Positions 39,811 through 49,018 are shown, counted from the stretch's first letter. The stretch: DNA of 64,000 nucleotides from JAFNAG01 sp963824985 (GCA_963824985.1 CAWGRQ010000038.1:124001-188000); one strand, 5' to 3'. Numbers and translations: made by a program. Notes: generated by a model not told the origin, from the sequence alone.

Positions 39811-40292
39811 GCCGGCAAAAGGCCTGCTCCCGAGTTCCTGACCCCGCTACCGTTCCGAAAATGGCCTTGCCGGGGCCCCGCGCCGAAGGCGCCATGGAGG
39901 TCGGTATCGGCATCGGGGTCGCATTCGCAGTCTCAATCGGCTCTCCCAATCCGAAAAAGCCGAAATTATTCAGCCGTTGTAAAAGCAGCCACGGATTCCA
40001 CCGATTTAGATGCATGAGGCAAGCGGATATCGGGGCGCGCCAATGGTAGTGCCTTTAAGAAATCAGTGTAATCCGTGGCCGCTTTTTGCTGCCTCTGGCC
40101 ATATATGCCAAGCAGTTACCAAAAGCCGATTGCGACCCCGACAATTGCCAACCAGAAAGGGATAATCCTTATTGAAATCGGTGCCCTTGCGGACCGATGT
40201 ATTAATCTGCAGTCCTGTCGGGACACGGATAAACACGGATCGGGTCCGTGTTCATCCGCGTCCTTCCATGTTCTCAGGCGCCTGGCGGCGCT
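39811..40292. repeat. Repeat-filled gap between the FG-GAP gene and gspD
   Basis: No gene is visible. Copy 4 of the CACGGATT family (about 39,976-40,112: TTGTAAAAGCAGCCACGGATTCCACC ... TCAGTGTAATCCGTGGCCGC) is highly similar in both ends and flanks to the element at 25199. A copy of the ACACGGAAGA family follows (40,220-40,278), with the palindrome AACACGGATCGGGTCCGTGTT at 40,232-40,252. The region separates two convergent genes and could form transcript-end hairpins. Confidence 0.8.
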
Positions 40293-42863
40293 TCACTTCT
40301 TCACCGGTGGCGGGGGCTCGAGCTTCTTGATCTGTTTGGCATCCTGCTCAAAGCGCTCCTTGCGGGCCTTTTCCTGATCCTCCATCACTTCCTTGGTTTT
40401 ATCATCCACATATTTGCGCACATTGCGCAGGGAATCCTTGATCTCCTGGGTCAGTTCCTGGAACCGGTCCGGAGTACGGATCACATGGGGTGTGATCATG
40501 ATCAGCAGCTCCGAACGCATTTTATTGCGGGTCGTTTGCCCGAAAAGGCTGCCGAGAATCGGGATATCCGAAAGAAAAGGTATGCCGCTTCGCCCGTTGC
40601 TTTCATTCTCCCGGATCAACCCGGCGATGGCGACGCTTTGCCCGTCCTTGACGGCGAGGGTGGTCTCCACATTTGTCTGGTTGAAGGCCGGGCCGTTGGG
40701 CGTATTGGCTCCGACCGAGCTGATTTCGTGATACACGTAAAGGGTTACGGTGCCCGAGGCTGAAATCCGGGGCGTTATCATCAGAGACGTTCCGGTGTCG
40801 CGATACTGCACGCCGGTGGCTGCACCGCCCGTCGTCACATAGCTGCTCGTCGGCACCGGAACCGAGCCTCCCACATTGATTCTTGCGGGCGTACCGTCCA
40901 GAGCCAGAACGGAAGGCGCCTCGAGGATCCTCACCTTGGTTTTCTGCCGCAAGGCATTGAGATTCAAGAGGATTTCGCGCGCGCTGCCGACGAAAGCGAA
41001 GGTGGCGGCGGATAACGCCCCGGTCGTACCCGAAAGTGCGCCGGTGGTCAGGTTGTTGCCGCCGGCGAGGCCCTGCAGGGTGGCGGACACGCCGAAGCTA
41101 AGATCGTCGGTCAGGTCGATTTCGAAAATGCGGGCATCGATGATTGCCTGGCGCGGAAGCACATCCATGCGTTTGATGGTATCCAGAAGATAGGCATAGT
41201 CGGCAGCGCTGGCCTGGATAATGAGGGAGTTATTGATGTCGTCCGCCACCAGCCGGACCATGCCCTGGAGACCTACGAAACTGCCGCCATTGAGCCATTG
41301 GGCGGACATGCCGACGCCCTGATTCAGCCGCGGTCCGCCGATCGACTGCTGCTGCCCGAAAACTCCGGCGCCGCCTCCGTAGGCCCCCATTCCACCGCCG
41401 CCCTGCTGGCCGCCGAACATCGAGCTGCCGCCTCCAGCAAGGGAGCCCTGGCCGAGGCCCGTGTTTGACGACATGGAACGGTTGCCGCCAGTTCCGGTTC
41501 CGGTCCTTCCGGTCTGCCCCGTCGTTCCCGGAGCGCCGAACATGGTGTTGCCGCCGGTTCCGGTCTGCTGATTGCTCATCTGGGAGGCACTGCTGTCGCC
41601 GCCGAACAGGAGCGACAGCACCATGGCGATGTTCGAGGCCGTGGCATTCTCGACCGTGTAAATGAAGGTCTGCACGCTGCGGCCGGTGGTCGAATCGAGC
41701 CGGGACACCCAGCGCTTCACCTCTTCCATCGCCCGGGCGGAGTTTGCCGACACCATGATCGTGTTGATGCGATCGAGCGAAACCAGGTAAATCCCGGTGG
41801 CGCTGTCCTTGCCGCTGCCGAAGATCTTCTTCAGATCCTCCAGCACATCGGCGGAGGCGTTGTATTTGATCTCGATCAAATCGATGAGTTCCGCATCCAG
41901 AAAACTGCTGTCCAGCAGGTGGATGATATCCAGCAATTTGGCGATACTGTCGCTGTAATCGGTCACGATCAGCATGTTCAACCGTTCATACGGCATGATA
42001 ACGCCGCCTTCGGTCATGAACAGTTTGAGCGGTTCAATGAGGTTGGCTACCGGCATGAACTCGACGCGGATAACGTGCGTGGACAGCCGCGGAGCCTGCG
42101 GCTCCGCCGGGCGCGCCGGCGCGGTGGCGGGCGCCGTTTTGGCCGCGGCGTTCGCTGGCGGCGTCTGAGCCGCGGCGGTGACCGGCGGCGGGACGGCACC
42201 GGTCTTGAGATCCGGCGGCGGGGTCCCGGTGGCCGGAGGCTCCGGGGGCTTGATCGTGCCGGCCGGAGGCGTCTCAAGCTTCTTGGTGGCATCCTTATCC
42301 GGCGCCGGCTTGGGCGGCGGAACGGGCGGCAGGTCAAGCACGACCTCCAGGCCCTGGCGCAGCCCCTGGGAGATCGGGACGATCTGATAGATTCCCTCCG
42401 ATTTGACCAGCGCGGCATTGTTGTTTTTTAGGACGATGTTGAAGATCGGGAACACATCCTCCTTCGACATGGGCGCCGAGCTGTATATCGTGACCGTCCC
42501 TTTCACATCCGGATCGATCAGGATGGGGGTAATCCCCAGCATTTCACCGATCGTATTGACGAAGTCGATCAGGTCGACACCGTTGAAAGAGAGCTGGAGC
42601 CCGCCGGACAGAGGCGCGCGCTGAACGATGTTCGGTATCGTCGAAGCTGCTGGAGCGGGTTGGGCAGGAGTTTGCGCCGGCTGGCCCTGCGCGCCCTTTT
42701 GCATGTCCGCCAGGATCTTTTCCAGCGCTTTGCGTCGTTCCTCTTCGGTCAGCACCTGTTGGGGCGGCTTCTGTTGTGCCGGCGAAGCGATCGTGATGCC
42801 GCCCGCAACCGCCGGAAGCAGAATGAGGCAAGCTATCCCAAAATATTTAGCAATCGTTTGCAC
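40293..42863 (-). CDS. gspD: Type II secretion outer-membrane secretin GspD
   Basis: A secretin of about 856 residues that forms the outer-membrane channel. After the signal peptide (KYFGIACLILLPAVAGG) come an N0-type domain (LQLSFNGVDLIDFVNTIGEML...), N1-N3 domains (about 280-620), a long Gly-rich insertion (about 440-520) and the secretin core (VRILEAPSVLALDGTPARINVGGSVPVP; IPFLSDIPILGSLFGQT). The GTG at 42863 with AGAGGA seven bases upstream is preferred to a TTG at 42884. It is the last gene of the operon. The Gly-rich segment, with many GG, GGG and Gln-rich repeats, is unlike most secretins. Confidence 0.93.
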   Translation of the reverse strand: MQTIAKYFGIACLILLPAVAGGITIASPAQQKPPQQVLTEEERRKALEKILADMQKGAQGQPAQTPAQPAPAASTIPNIVQRAPLSGGLQLSFNGVDLIDFVNTIGEMLGITPILIDPDVKGTVTIYSSAPMSKEDVFPIFNIVLKNNNAALVKSEGIYQIVPISQGLRQGLEVVLDLPPVPPPKPAPDKDATKKLETPPAGTIKPPEPPATGTPPPDLKTGAVPPPVTAAAQTPPANAAAKTAPATAPARPAEPQAPRLSTHVIRVEFMPVANLIEPLKLFMTEGGVIMPYERLNMLIVTDYSDSIAKLLDIIHLLDSSFLDAELIDLIEIKYNASADVLEDLKKIFGSGKDSATGIYLVSLDRINTIMVSANSARAMEEVKRWVSRLDSTTGRSVQTFIYTVENATASNIAMVLSLLFGGDSSASQMSNQQTGTGGNTMFGAPGTTGQTGRTGTGTGGNRSMSSNTGLGQGSLAGGGSSMFGGQQGGGGMGAYGGGAGVFGQQQSIGGPRLNQGVGMSAQWLNGGSFVGLQGMVRLVADDINNSLIIQASAADYAYLLDTIKRMDVLPRQAIIDARIFEIDLTDDLSFGVSATLQGLAGGNNLTTGALSGTTGALSAATFAFVGSAREILLNLNALRQKTKVRILEAPSVLALDGTPARINVGGSVPVPTSSYVTTGGAATGVQYRDTGTSLMITPRISASGTVTLYVYHEISSVGANTPNGPAFNQTNVETTLAVKDGQSVAIAGLIRENESNGRSGIPFLSDIPILGSLFGQTTRNKMRSELLIMITPHVIRTPDRFQELTQEIKDSLRNVRKYVDDKTKEVMEDQEKARKERFEQDAKQIKKLEPPPPVKK

Positions 42864-42887
42864 GTGTCTTCCTCTTGATGACAAGGT

Positions 42888-43778
42888 TTATTTTTTAATT
42901 ACCTGTGGCGGCGGATTCTGGTTCGGAGCAGGGAACGCGCCGAAGGGGGTGTTGATGATCACCCGGCCCTGACTGTCGATCGTCTGATTCCACGTCTGCG
43001 GTTGCATTCCGGCCGGAACCTGAACCTGACCCGGCCCCGGCTGTCCCCGCTGCGGATTTCCCCTCCCGCCCGGCTGTCCCACGGTGTTCCCCGGCGGATT
43101 GGTGCGCACGGGGCTGGCGGGCGAAGCCGCGCCCCCCTGGCGTGTCGAAGCCGGGGGGGCGGCGGCAACCGCGGTCGGCGCGCCTCCCGCACCCACCGTC
43201 TGCCCGGTATCAAAGCTCACAATCCGGGTCGCCACGATCGGCGTCTTCCCTGCCTGAGCCTTACGTTTGGAGAAATCGAAGAGCGGAATCACCTCTCTCT
43301 GGGCGCCAAGCTCGAGCACCATCCTGGTCGCGGTAATATCGGTGACGGTGAAACCCCGGAAGGTATCTCCCGGCACCAGGATGGTCTGCTTCTGTCGCCC
43401 TGCCGCATTTCCCGAACTGGGATCGACAATCACCGCCATTCGTCTGGCGCCGGAGAGGATCACTCCGGTGAGAATCGGCTTGATATCCAGGGGCCGGGTT
43501 TCCACGGGCGCCGGCGTATCCACCAACTCCTCGAGTTTGCGCGATTCCGCGAACAGATTCTGGGTACCGATCCCGGCAAACTCCGACTCCGCGTATCTGG
43601 GTGGAGCCTGGACGGCGGGCAGGCCGCCTTCAAGGGCTCCCATCTTTTTCGCCGGCTGGATCCGGGCCGGATCGTTGACAACCTTGAATTGCCGGACCGA
43701 CCGCGAAAGCTGCCATCCCAGCAGCCCCGCTCCCAGCAGCAGTATCAAATTAATGGCGATCCACTTTTTGGTCATCAT
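42888..43778 (-). CDS. gspC: GspC/PilP-like inner-membrane coupling protein
   Basis: A 296-residue bitopic protein. One N-terminal membrane helix (INLILLLGAGLLGWQL) leads to a linker and an HR-like domain (KPILTGVILSGARRMAVIVDP and LVPGDTFRGFTVTDITATRMVLELGAQREVIPLF), which in GspC and PilP contacts the secretin. The C-terminal third is a Gly/Pro/Gln-rich tail without a PDZ domain. The tail carries INTPFGAFPAPN, closely similar to a segment of the unknown protein at 51966. Its place directly before gspD (24 bases) fits the coupling role. The symbol is by position and HR similarity. Confidence 0.75.
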   Translation of the reverse strand: MMTKKWIAINLILLLGAGLLGWQLSRSVRQFKVVNDPARIQPAKKMGALEGGLPAVQAPPRYAESEFAGIGTQNLFAESRKLEELVDTPAPVETRPLDIKPILTGVILSGARRMAVIVDPSSGNAAGRQKQTILVPGDTFRGFTVTDITATRMVLELGAQREVIPLFDFSKRKAQAGKTPIVATRIVSFDTGQTVGAGGAPTAVAAAPPASTRQGGAASPASPVRTNPPGNTVGQPGGRGNPQRGQPGPGQVQVPAGMQPQTWNQTIDSQGRVIINTPFGAFPAPNQNPPPQVIKK

Positions 43779-43799
43779 CGTCTCGCTTTCTTCCGGCTC

Positions 43800-44393
43800 T
43801 CAGTTTCCGCCGGCAGTCTTTTCCGCAGGCTTGGCGGCCGGACGTGGCGTCACCACATATCCGGCGATCTTGAGCTGAGGCCTGATTTCGTCCCGATTGC
43901 GCGTCCTCAGCCCTTGAACATAAAGCTCTTCCACACGCAGGAACTTCTCATAGTTTTCAATTGCCGCGAGGAAGCGCACCAGTTCGTCAATGCTGCAGTT
44001 CGTACTCAATTGGACCGATATCTTGGTCAGATTGTCCTGGATTTTCTGATCCGCCTGGATGGTCTTGCTGGTGATTTCCACCCCGCTCTGGTCGGCAAAA
44101 TCCTGGAGCACCTTCTGGAGGGATGCGGCCGCGGTCGACGGGTTGTCGCCGGGCAACAATCGCTCCCGGTCTTTCGCCAGGCGCTGCTCATACTGGGAAA
44201 CCCGCGCCTTAAAATTTTCGTCCTGGCCGATCATCTCCTTCTGGCGCAGCAGGAGCGCCTTCTTGGATTCGACTTCCTGGGCCAGATCCACACTGCTCGG
44301 GACCAGACTCGATGCCAGGTAGTAGCCGACCACCAGGATGGTAATGCCGCCGCCGATGATCAGAAACCTCTTCTCTCTCGCAGTTATCTTCAC
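43800..44393 (-). CDS. gspM: GspM/PilO-like inner-membrane protein
   Basis: A 197-residue bitopic protein. An N-terminal membrane helix (FLIIGGGITILVVGYYLASSL) is followed by a coiled coil (EVESKKALLLRQKEMIGQDENFKARVSQYEQRLAKDRERLL) and a ferredoxin-like domain (VEITSKTIQADQKIQDNLTKISVQLS), the layout of PilO and GspM. It lies between the GspL-like and GspC-like genes, only three bases after gspL, and would form part of the inner-membrane assembly platform. A strict PilO label would be equally valid. Confidence 0.82.
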   Translation of the reverse strand: MKITAREKRFLIIGGGITILVVGYYLASSLVPSSVDLAQEVESKKALLLRQKEMIGQDENFKARVSQYEQRLAKDRERLLPGDNPSTAAASLQKVLQDFADQSGVEITSKTIQADQKIQDNLTKISVQLSTNCSIDELVRFLAAIENYEKFLRVEELYVQGLRTRNRDEIRPQLKIAGYVVTPRPAAKPAEKTAGGN

Positions 44394-44396
44394 GGC

Positions 44397-45794
44397 TTAT
44401 CTCTCGCACTTGGCGGAAAAGGTGAACGTGTCTTTTCCCGTCTGGATGTTCTTGAACACGGCGCCGGTTTGCGTGACATCGCGCAAAAACGTCGATTGCT
44501 CCAGCTTGGGAATCAGATCCGGAGGCGAGCTGCTGTCTCCCTGGATCGTTAGCGTGCAATCCATGTTGCGGTAAAACTTGAGATAAGTGTCGGCGGGGAG
44601 CATCCCGGTCAGCTCCCGCAGGATTTCGAGATTCATGTCACGCCGGCCCAGGAGGTCCTCCAGAAACACGATCTGCTTTTCGAGTCCCTCCACCTGCGTA
44701 CGGGTCGCCTGAACCCGGGACACCGCCGGCTTGAGTGCCAGGCTCTCCTCATCCAGCTTGCGGAGGAGAATGCGCTGCTGAATAATCTGGCGCAAGCCCA
44801 AACCGGCGAGCGCCAGGATGATGCACAGGCCGAGAATGATCGTCGGGATATAGGCCCATCGTTTCTGATGCACCCGGTGCTCGTAGGGGAGCAGATTCAG
44901 CCTCATGGGGAGCCGGCGGGTAATTCCGGAGTAGGCCAGGCCGAGAGCGGTCGCCGCCTCCTGGAGCACGGCGCGATTCCGGACCGGCATCTCGAAACGA
45001 AGTCTGGATCCCATCATTTCTGACCCGGGTACCTCCTCCTGGATATCCTGGCGGGCACTTTCGGACGACTCCCCGGCCATCACGATGCTCTCGATAGTCT
45101 CCTCGGGGTCGAGGCGTACTTTCCCGACCGCAGTTTCCAACTCAGTCAAGAGCAGCTGCTTCCAGGAGGTATCCTCCTGCTTGACCGCTTCGTGCGCGTA
45201 GACCAGCGCCTGGCCACGCAGGAGGACCAGTTCCAGGCTCCCCGGCTTCAGATCCACCAATACGAAGGTCTTGCCTTTGCCATTACTCTGGGTCCCGAGA
45301 AACATGTTGGCCAGCGCTGCCGGTCCGGCTGTGACCATAGTCGGGCGAATCCCGAGTTCGTGCATAATCTGGAGGTGGGCGTCGAGAATCGACTTGCGCA
45401 TCATTACCAGCAGGACCTGCAGCTTCTTCGCCGCGGGACCCGTATCGAGACGGACATAGTCGTAGTACAACTTCTCCGCCTCGGTGGGCTCGAAGGATTG
45501 CACCTGATACTGGATAACCTGCTTGAGGTTGTCCTCCACCTCTTTGGGCAGGTCGAGGTAGCGCAGGATGACATCCCGGCGCGGGATGCCGACCACGATA
45601 TTCTCGTGGTTGATTTTCTCGCGCTTAAAAAAAGCGTCGATCTCCCGGCGCACTTCGGCGCGGTCGCGCTGGCAGTAGCCGGAGATGCGCGCAAAGCCGG
45701 TGAACACGCCACCGGCGAAGTTGCTCCGGAGGCAAGTGATGAGGAGGTCTTCCTGTCTGATTTCGATGCCGACGCCGGTTTTGAGATAGATCAC
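44397..45794 (-). CDS. gspL: GspL-type platform protein (PilM-PilN-like fusion)
   Basis: A 465-residue protein. The first 270 residues are a PilM/FtsA-like actin-fold domain (IVVGIPRRDVILRYLDLPKEVEDNLKQVIQYQVQSFEP; VLVDLKPGSLELVLLRG). After a Pro-rich linker (LPMRLNLLPYEHRVHQKRW) a single membrane helix (YIPTIILGLCIILALAGLGL) and a PilN-like coiled-coil plus ferredoxin domain follow. This is the layout expected for GspL, which recruits the GspE ATPase, yet the N-terminal half is closer in character to PilM. gspK precedes it by 13 bases. Confidence 0.85.
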   Translation of the reverse strand: MIYLKTGVGIEIRQEDLLITCLRSNFAGGVFTGFARISGYCQRDRAEVRREIDAFFKREKINHENIVVGIPRRDVILRYLDLPKEVEDNLKQVIQYQVQSFEPTEAEKLYYDYVRLDTGPAAKKLQVLLVMMRKSILDAHLQIMHELGIRPTMVTAGPAALANMFLGTQSNGKGKTFVLVDLKPGSLELVLLRGQALVYAHEAVKQEDTSWKQLLLTELETAVGKVRLDPEETIESIVMAGESSESARQDIQEEVPGSEMMGSRLRFEMPVRNRAVLQEAATALGLAYSGITRRLPMRLNLLPYEHRVHQKRWAYIPTIILGLCIILALAGLGLRQIIQQRILLRKLDEESLALKPAVSRVQATRTQVEGLEKQIVFLEDLLGRRDMNLEILRELTGMLPADTYLKFYRNMDCTLTIQGDSSSPPDLIPKLEQSTFLRDVTQTGAVFKNIQTGKDTFTFSAKCER

Positions 45795-45807
45795 TTTTTT
45801 CGCCCTG

Positions 45808-46830
45808 TCAATTCAGTATATTTTCGTTCCAGTAAATGATCCGGTAGCGGTTGACGGGATCGGTCGCTTCAAACCTGACGATGGCGCGGATGACCCGTCG
45901 CACCTTCGAACCGGCCCGATGGGCCGTGGCCACCAACGTGTACACGGTTGGAATCGGCGTGTTAGTCCGCTGCGCCGCGAGGAATCCGAGCGCATTGCCA
46001 AGCCCCGGTCCCACCTCCTTGCCGATCTCGTCCAGAGTTTCGAACGGTTTAACATGGCGACGGTCGTAAATGGCCTGCGCCGCCCCCGGCGTCATTCCGG
46101 GGACCGAGAGCAGTACCGGGATGGAAGCCGAGTTCACATTAATGCGGTTCGACAGTGAATAGACCGTAAGATACCGCGAGAGGCCGTAGCGTTCGACGAT
46201 TTCTCCGTCGGGAGTCTTATCCCTCCGCCCATAATAATAGTCGGGAGTGATGCCGCGAACCAGGAGCAGTTCTTCCACGGTGGTCATGAACTGATTCCTG
46301 GCGGCATACGGCGGCCGCAGGGTCTGGTAGTAATCATCCTCGGCGCCGTTGGGACGCGTCACCTTGTCGGCATCCACCCAATCCACGATCGAATCGACGA
46401 TGACCTCCGCATCGGCGGCATCAATGCCAATCACGCCGGCGAGCGCCTTCACCTGCTGGGCGGTGGTGTCGCCGCCCAGGTTCACGTTGATCTTGCCCGA
46501 CTCGTCCTGAATTTCCACCTCGTATTCGCCATCCCCCAATTGTCCGGTCACCAGGCCCAGGTCGATGGGATCCGCCGGCACCGCGAGCTGATTGGCCGGA
46601 CTCTGCTGCGGCAGATATTTCTTTTGCAGTATCTGATAGATCGTTGTCGAAATTCCGGCCCGGGCGACATAGTAGGCATCTGCCAGGTCGCGGGAGTTGC
46701 GCGACGCAGCCACCTCCACGAAGGTCTCGCGCGCAAAGCTGAGCGCGATGATCGAGAGGACAGCCAGGATCCAGAGAAGCGCGATCAGGATTACGCCCCG
46801 ATCACCTTCTCGTTCGCGGATCATCCGCAC
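45808..46830 (-). CDS. gspK: Type II secretion minor pseudopilin GspK
   Basis: About 340 residues. The prepilin-like N-terminus (REREGDRGVILIALLWILAVLSIIALSFARE) has the leader, peptidase glycine and a hydrophobic helix, but as usual for GspK the mature position 5 is not Glu. A large saddle-shaped domain follows, with conserved NVNLGGDTTAQQ and INVNSASIPVLLSVPGMT. The GTG at 46830 is chosen because GGAGG lies seven bases upstream; a TTG at 46851 and ATG at 46824 are alternatives. GspK caps the pseudopilus tip with GspI and GspJ. Confidence 0.9.
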   Translation of the reverse strand: MRMIREREGDRGVILIALLWILAVLSIIALSFARETFVEVAASRNSRDLADAYYVARAGISTTIYQILQKKYLPQQSPANQLAVPADPIDLGLVTGQLGDGEYEVEIQDESGKINVNLGGDTTAQQVKALAGVIGIDAADAEVIVDSIVDWVDADKVTRPNGAEDDYYQTLRPPYAARNQFMTTVEELLLVRGITPDYYYGRRDKTPDGEIVERYGLSRYLTVYSLSNRINVNSASIPVLLSVPGMTPGAAQAIYDRRHVKPFETLDEIGKEVGPGLGNALGFLAAQRTNTPIPTVYTLVATAHRAGSKVRRVIRAIVRFEATDPVNRYRIIYWNENILN

Positions 46831-47560
46831 CGAGTCGCCTCCTCTGTTCAAGAAACGGATCCATAAAATTCTGCTGGGTGGATGCCGGCAGCGCCGTAAT
46901 CGGAATCACCATTTGCCGGATCTGCCGGTTGCCACGCGTATCGAGGGACACCATGGTCATCGAGATCGCAGAAGGCAGCCGTCCCTGATCGGTCGCATCC
47001 CAATCTCTGACCCATTGGAGCGGAAGTTCGGCGGTGCCCGGATCGCAGTATTCGAAGGTCAGGCTCTCCAACCCGTCGAAAATGACGTCGGCGGGCTCCC
47101 CTTCAGGGTTCTCGTTCGTTTGCGTGGCGGGGTTTCCGCCGAGGTAGCGAGTCTCCCGTTCGACCAGCGAATAGCTCCCGGAATCCGAGCGCACGACCTC
47201 ATAGGAAACCAGGGCCAGGCCGGGATGATCCCGGAAGCGCAGCGGGCAGAGCGAAATGAACTGCATGCCGGCTTCCGTCCCCGTGAATACGGGAGCCACC
47301 CCCGTCCCTGCCTGCAGATCCAGCGGCGGGACGAGGGGATACATGGAAGCGATCTGCTTCTGCACCAGATCCATCGTGGCCCGATGCCGTTGATTCGCGT
47401 CGATTTCCTCCGTCCCGCGCTTCCAGGAAGTCACACTGATCCTCAGAACCGACCAGAGGGCCAGGGCCATGAGCGCGACCAGGGTGACCGCGACCATCAT
47501 CTCAACGAGGGTGAATCCCTCGGCCCGTTCCCGGTCCTGCATGCGGAACCGCCGTTTCAT
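46802..47560 (-). CDS. gspJ: Type II secretion minor pseudopilin GspJ
   Basis: A 252-residue pseudopilin. The leader ends in ERAEG, followed by FTLVEMMVAVTLVALMALALW, the prepilin peptidase site and assembly helix. The globular domain (NQRHRATMDLVQKQIASMYP, LVSYEVVRSDSGSYSLVERE) is of GspJ size. Its ATG overlaps the gspI stop as ATGA, and it overlaps gspK by about 29 bases. Confidence 0.9.
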   Translation of the reverse strand: MKRRFRMQDRERAEGFTLVEMMVAVTLVALMALALWSVLRISVTSWKRGTEEIDANQRHRATMDLVQKQIASMYPLVPPLDLQAGTGVAPVFTGTEAGMQFISLCPLRFRDHPGLALVSYEVVRSDSGSYSLVERETRYLGGNPATQTNENPEGEPADVIFDGLESLTFEYCDPGTAELPLQWVRDWDATDQGRLPSAISMTMVSLDTRGNRQIRQMVIPITALPASTQQNFMDPFLEQRRRLGADDPRTRR

Positions 47561-47997
47561 TGTTGTCCCCCCCGGCCCGGCACCGCCGTTTCGCTGGTGT
47601 TCACGATCTTCATGGTATGCAACTGAAAGACCGGCTCGGCGCCCTCGGGTTCCGACACTTCCACCAGATAGGCAAGCAGCTTGAAGGTCAGCTGCCCCGG
47701 CCGAATGCCGGGCATCGTGGACGCCGGGAGCGGCATTTCCACCTCGCTGACCGTTACCGTCCAGCGGGTGCCGTCTTCGAAAGTATCTCCCAGGGTCGTC
47801 GCCCCCTTGATCGAATCATCCAGAAGCGCCAGCTCCATCACGGTTTTCGCATGTTCGATGGCGCGGGCGCGTTCTCGTACCTTCCGGATATTGCCGAGCG
47901 AACCCGAAATCAACGACAATGTCAGAGCCGTGCCGATGGCAAGCACCGTCAGGGCGACGAGCACCTCCAGCAGTGTGAATCCCGCATCGCGTTTCAC
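47557..47997 (-). CDS. gspI: Type II secretion minor pseudopilin GspI
   Basis: A 146-residue pseudopilin. The short leader MKRDAG is followed by FTLLEVLVALTVLAIGTALTL. The C-terminal domain has the GspI-typical RARAIEHAKTVMELALLDDSI and a late beta region. The start is a GTG overlapping the gspH stop as GTGA. It is one of the three tip pseudopilins with GspJ and GspK. Confidence 0.9.
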   Translation of the reverse strand: MKRDAGFTLLEVLVALTVLAIGTALTLSLISGSLGNIRKVRERARAIEHAKTVMELALLDDSIKGATTLGDTFEDGTRWTVTVSEVEMPLPASTMPGIRPGQLTFKLLAYLVEVSEPEGAEPVFQLHTMKIVNTSETAVPGRGGQQ

Positions 47998-48509
47998 GGT
48001 ATTCTCTCCCCCGGCTCGGGCCGGACCCGGGCGCCGCCTGTGATGGCATCCAACACGATCGTTATGGTCGCCCCGGTATCGGATCGCAACAGGATCTGTG
48101 CATCTTCCGAGCTCCCATTGGGAAGGAAGCGGATCGTCAGCGGGCCCTCCGCCGGTGCCGCCTCCCCGGCGCCGGTAAGCCCCTGCAGCTTCACATCGGC
48201 CGGTGGGGCGTAGGTCCGGGCGCCATCTCCCACTTCATCCGAAACGGTGATGGTCTGGGCCTGACTGTCGATGTTTGCCACCATCATCTTCTGCTCCGTT
48301 ACCGCGGTCTCCCGGGCAATGCGCATGGTATTGATTACGTCCCGGCTGACCGCCCGCAGATGAAATGCCGTCCGGCCACGCAGCAGGGAGGGATAGGTGA
48401 TCACCGCCACAAGACTGATCACGATCAGGACCAGGATCAGCTCCAGCAGGGAGAACCCGCGATCCCGGCGCCAACCGGAGTCGCTACTTCCAGTTGCCGA
48501 TATCCGCAT
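47994..48509 (-). CDS. gspH: Type II secretion minor pseudopilin GspH
   Basis: A pseudopilin of about 171 residues. The start was placed at ATG 48509, giving an 18-residue leader (MRISATGSSDSGWRRDRG) then FSLLELILVLIVISLVAVITY. The frame is open further upstream inside gspG but without homology. The globular domain fits GspH (GRTAFHLRAVSRDVINTMRIARETAVTEQ, ITIRFLPNGSSEDA-like). It overlaps gspG by 26 bases, indicating coupling. Confidence 0.85.
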   Translation of the reverse strand: MRISATGSSDSGWRRDRGFSLLELILVLIVISLVAVITYPSLLRGRTAFHLRAVSRDVINTMRIARETAVTEQKMMVANIDSQAQTITVSDEVGDGARTYAPPADVKLQGLTGAGEAAPAEGPLTIRFLPNGSSEDAQILLRSDTGATITIVLDAITGGARVRPEPGERIP

Positions 48510-48915
48510 TCTCAGCCTCGCCGCCTTCCACGCCGTCTGGCCCATAAGAATACAGGTCGAAGTCGGTGCCATGCGTCCCCGGATATCTGTATATATAAGG
48601 CTTGCCCCAGGGATCCATGGGGAGATCCTTTTTGATGTAAGGCCCATTCCATGACGCCACATTTCCGGGATTCGACCTCAAGGCTTCCAGTCCTTCACTC
48701 GTGTTCGGGAACCGGCCCACATCCAGGGCGAAAAGCTGGAGCGCGCCCTCGAACTCCGTGATCTGGATGCGGGCGATCTGTTCCCGCCCGCGCGCCAGTT
48801 TATCGTAGATGCGCGGCCCGACCACGGCCGCCAGGAGTCCGAGAATCACCAGCACGACGATGAGCTCGATGAGGGTAAATCCCTTTTCCGACTTCTTGGT
48901 CTCAACATCCGACAT
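48484..48915 (-). CDS. gspG: Type II secretion major pseudopilin GspG
   Basis: A 143-residue major pseudopilin. The leader MSDVETKKSEKG is followed by FTLIELIVVLVILGLLAAVVG, with the conserved Glu5. The C-terminal domain has DVGRFPNTSEGLEALRSNPG, WNGPYIKKDLPMDPWGKPYIYRYPG and DFDLYSYGPDG, which form the calcium-binding loop of GspG. ATG 48915 has GGGGAGAAT directly upstream and was preferred to an ATG 14 codons earlier. A 103-base gap separates it from gspF. Confidence 0.95.
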   Translation of the reverse strand: MSDVETKKSEKGFTLIELIVVLVILGLLAAVVGPRIYDKLARGREQIARIQITEFEGALQLFALDVGRFPNTSEGLEALRSNPGNVASWNGPYIKKDLPMDPWGKPYIYRYPGTHGTDFDLYSYGPDGVEGGEAENADIGNWK

Positions 48916-49018
48916 ATTCTCTCCCCGTATCAGATGCCCGAAGGATTCCGGCAACATCTGCTGGAATTTTCCAAGCCGCCAGGCGTGAATCGGTCACTCC
49001 TGCTATGCGCTACGGCTT

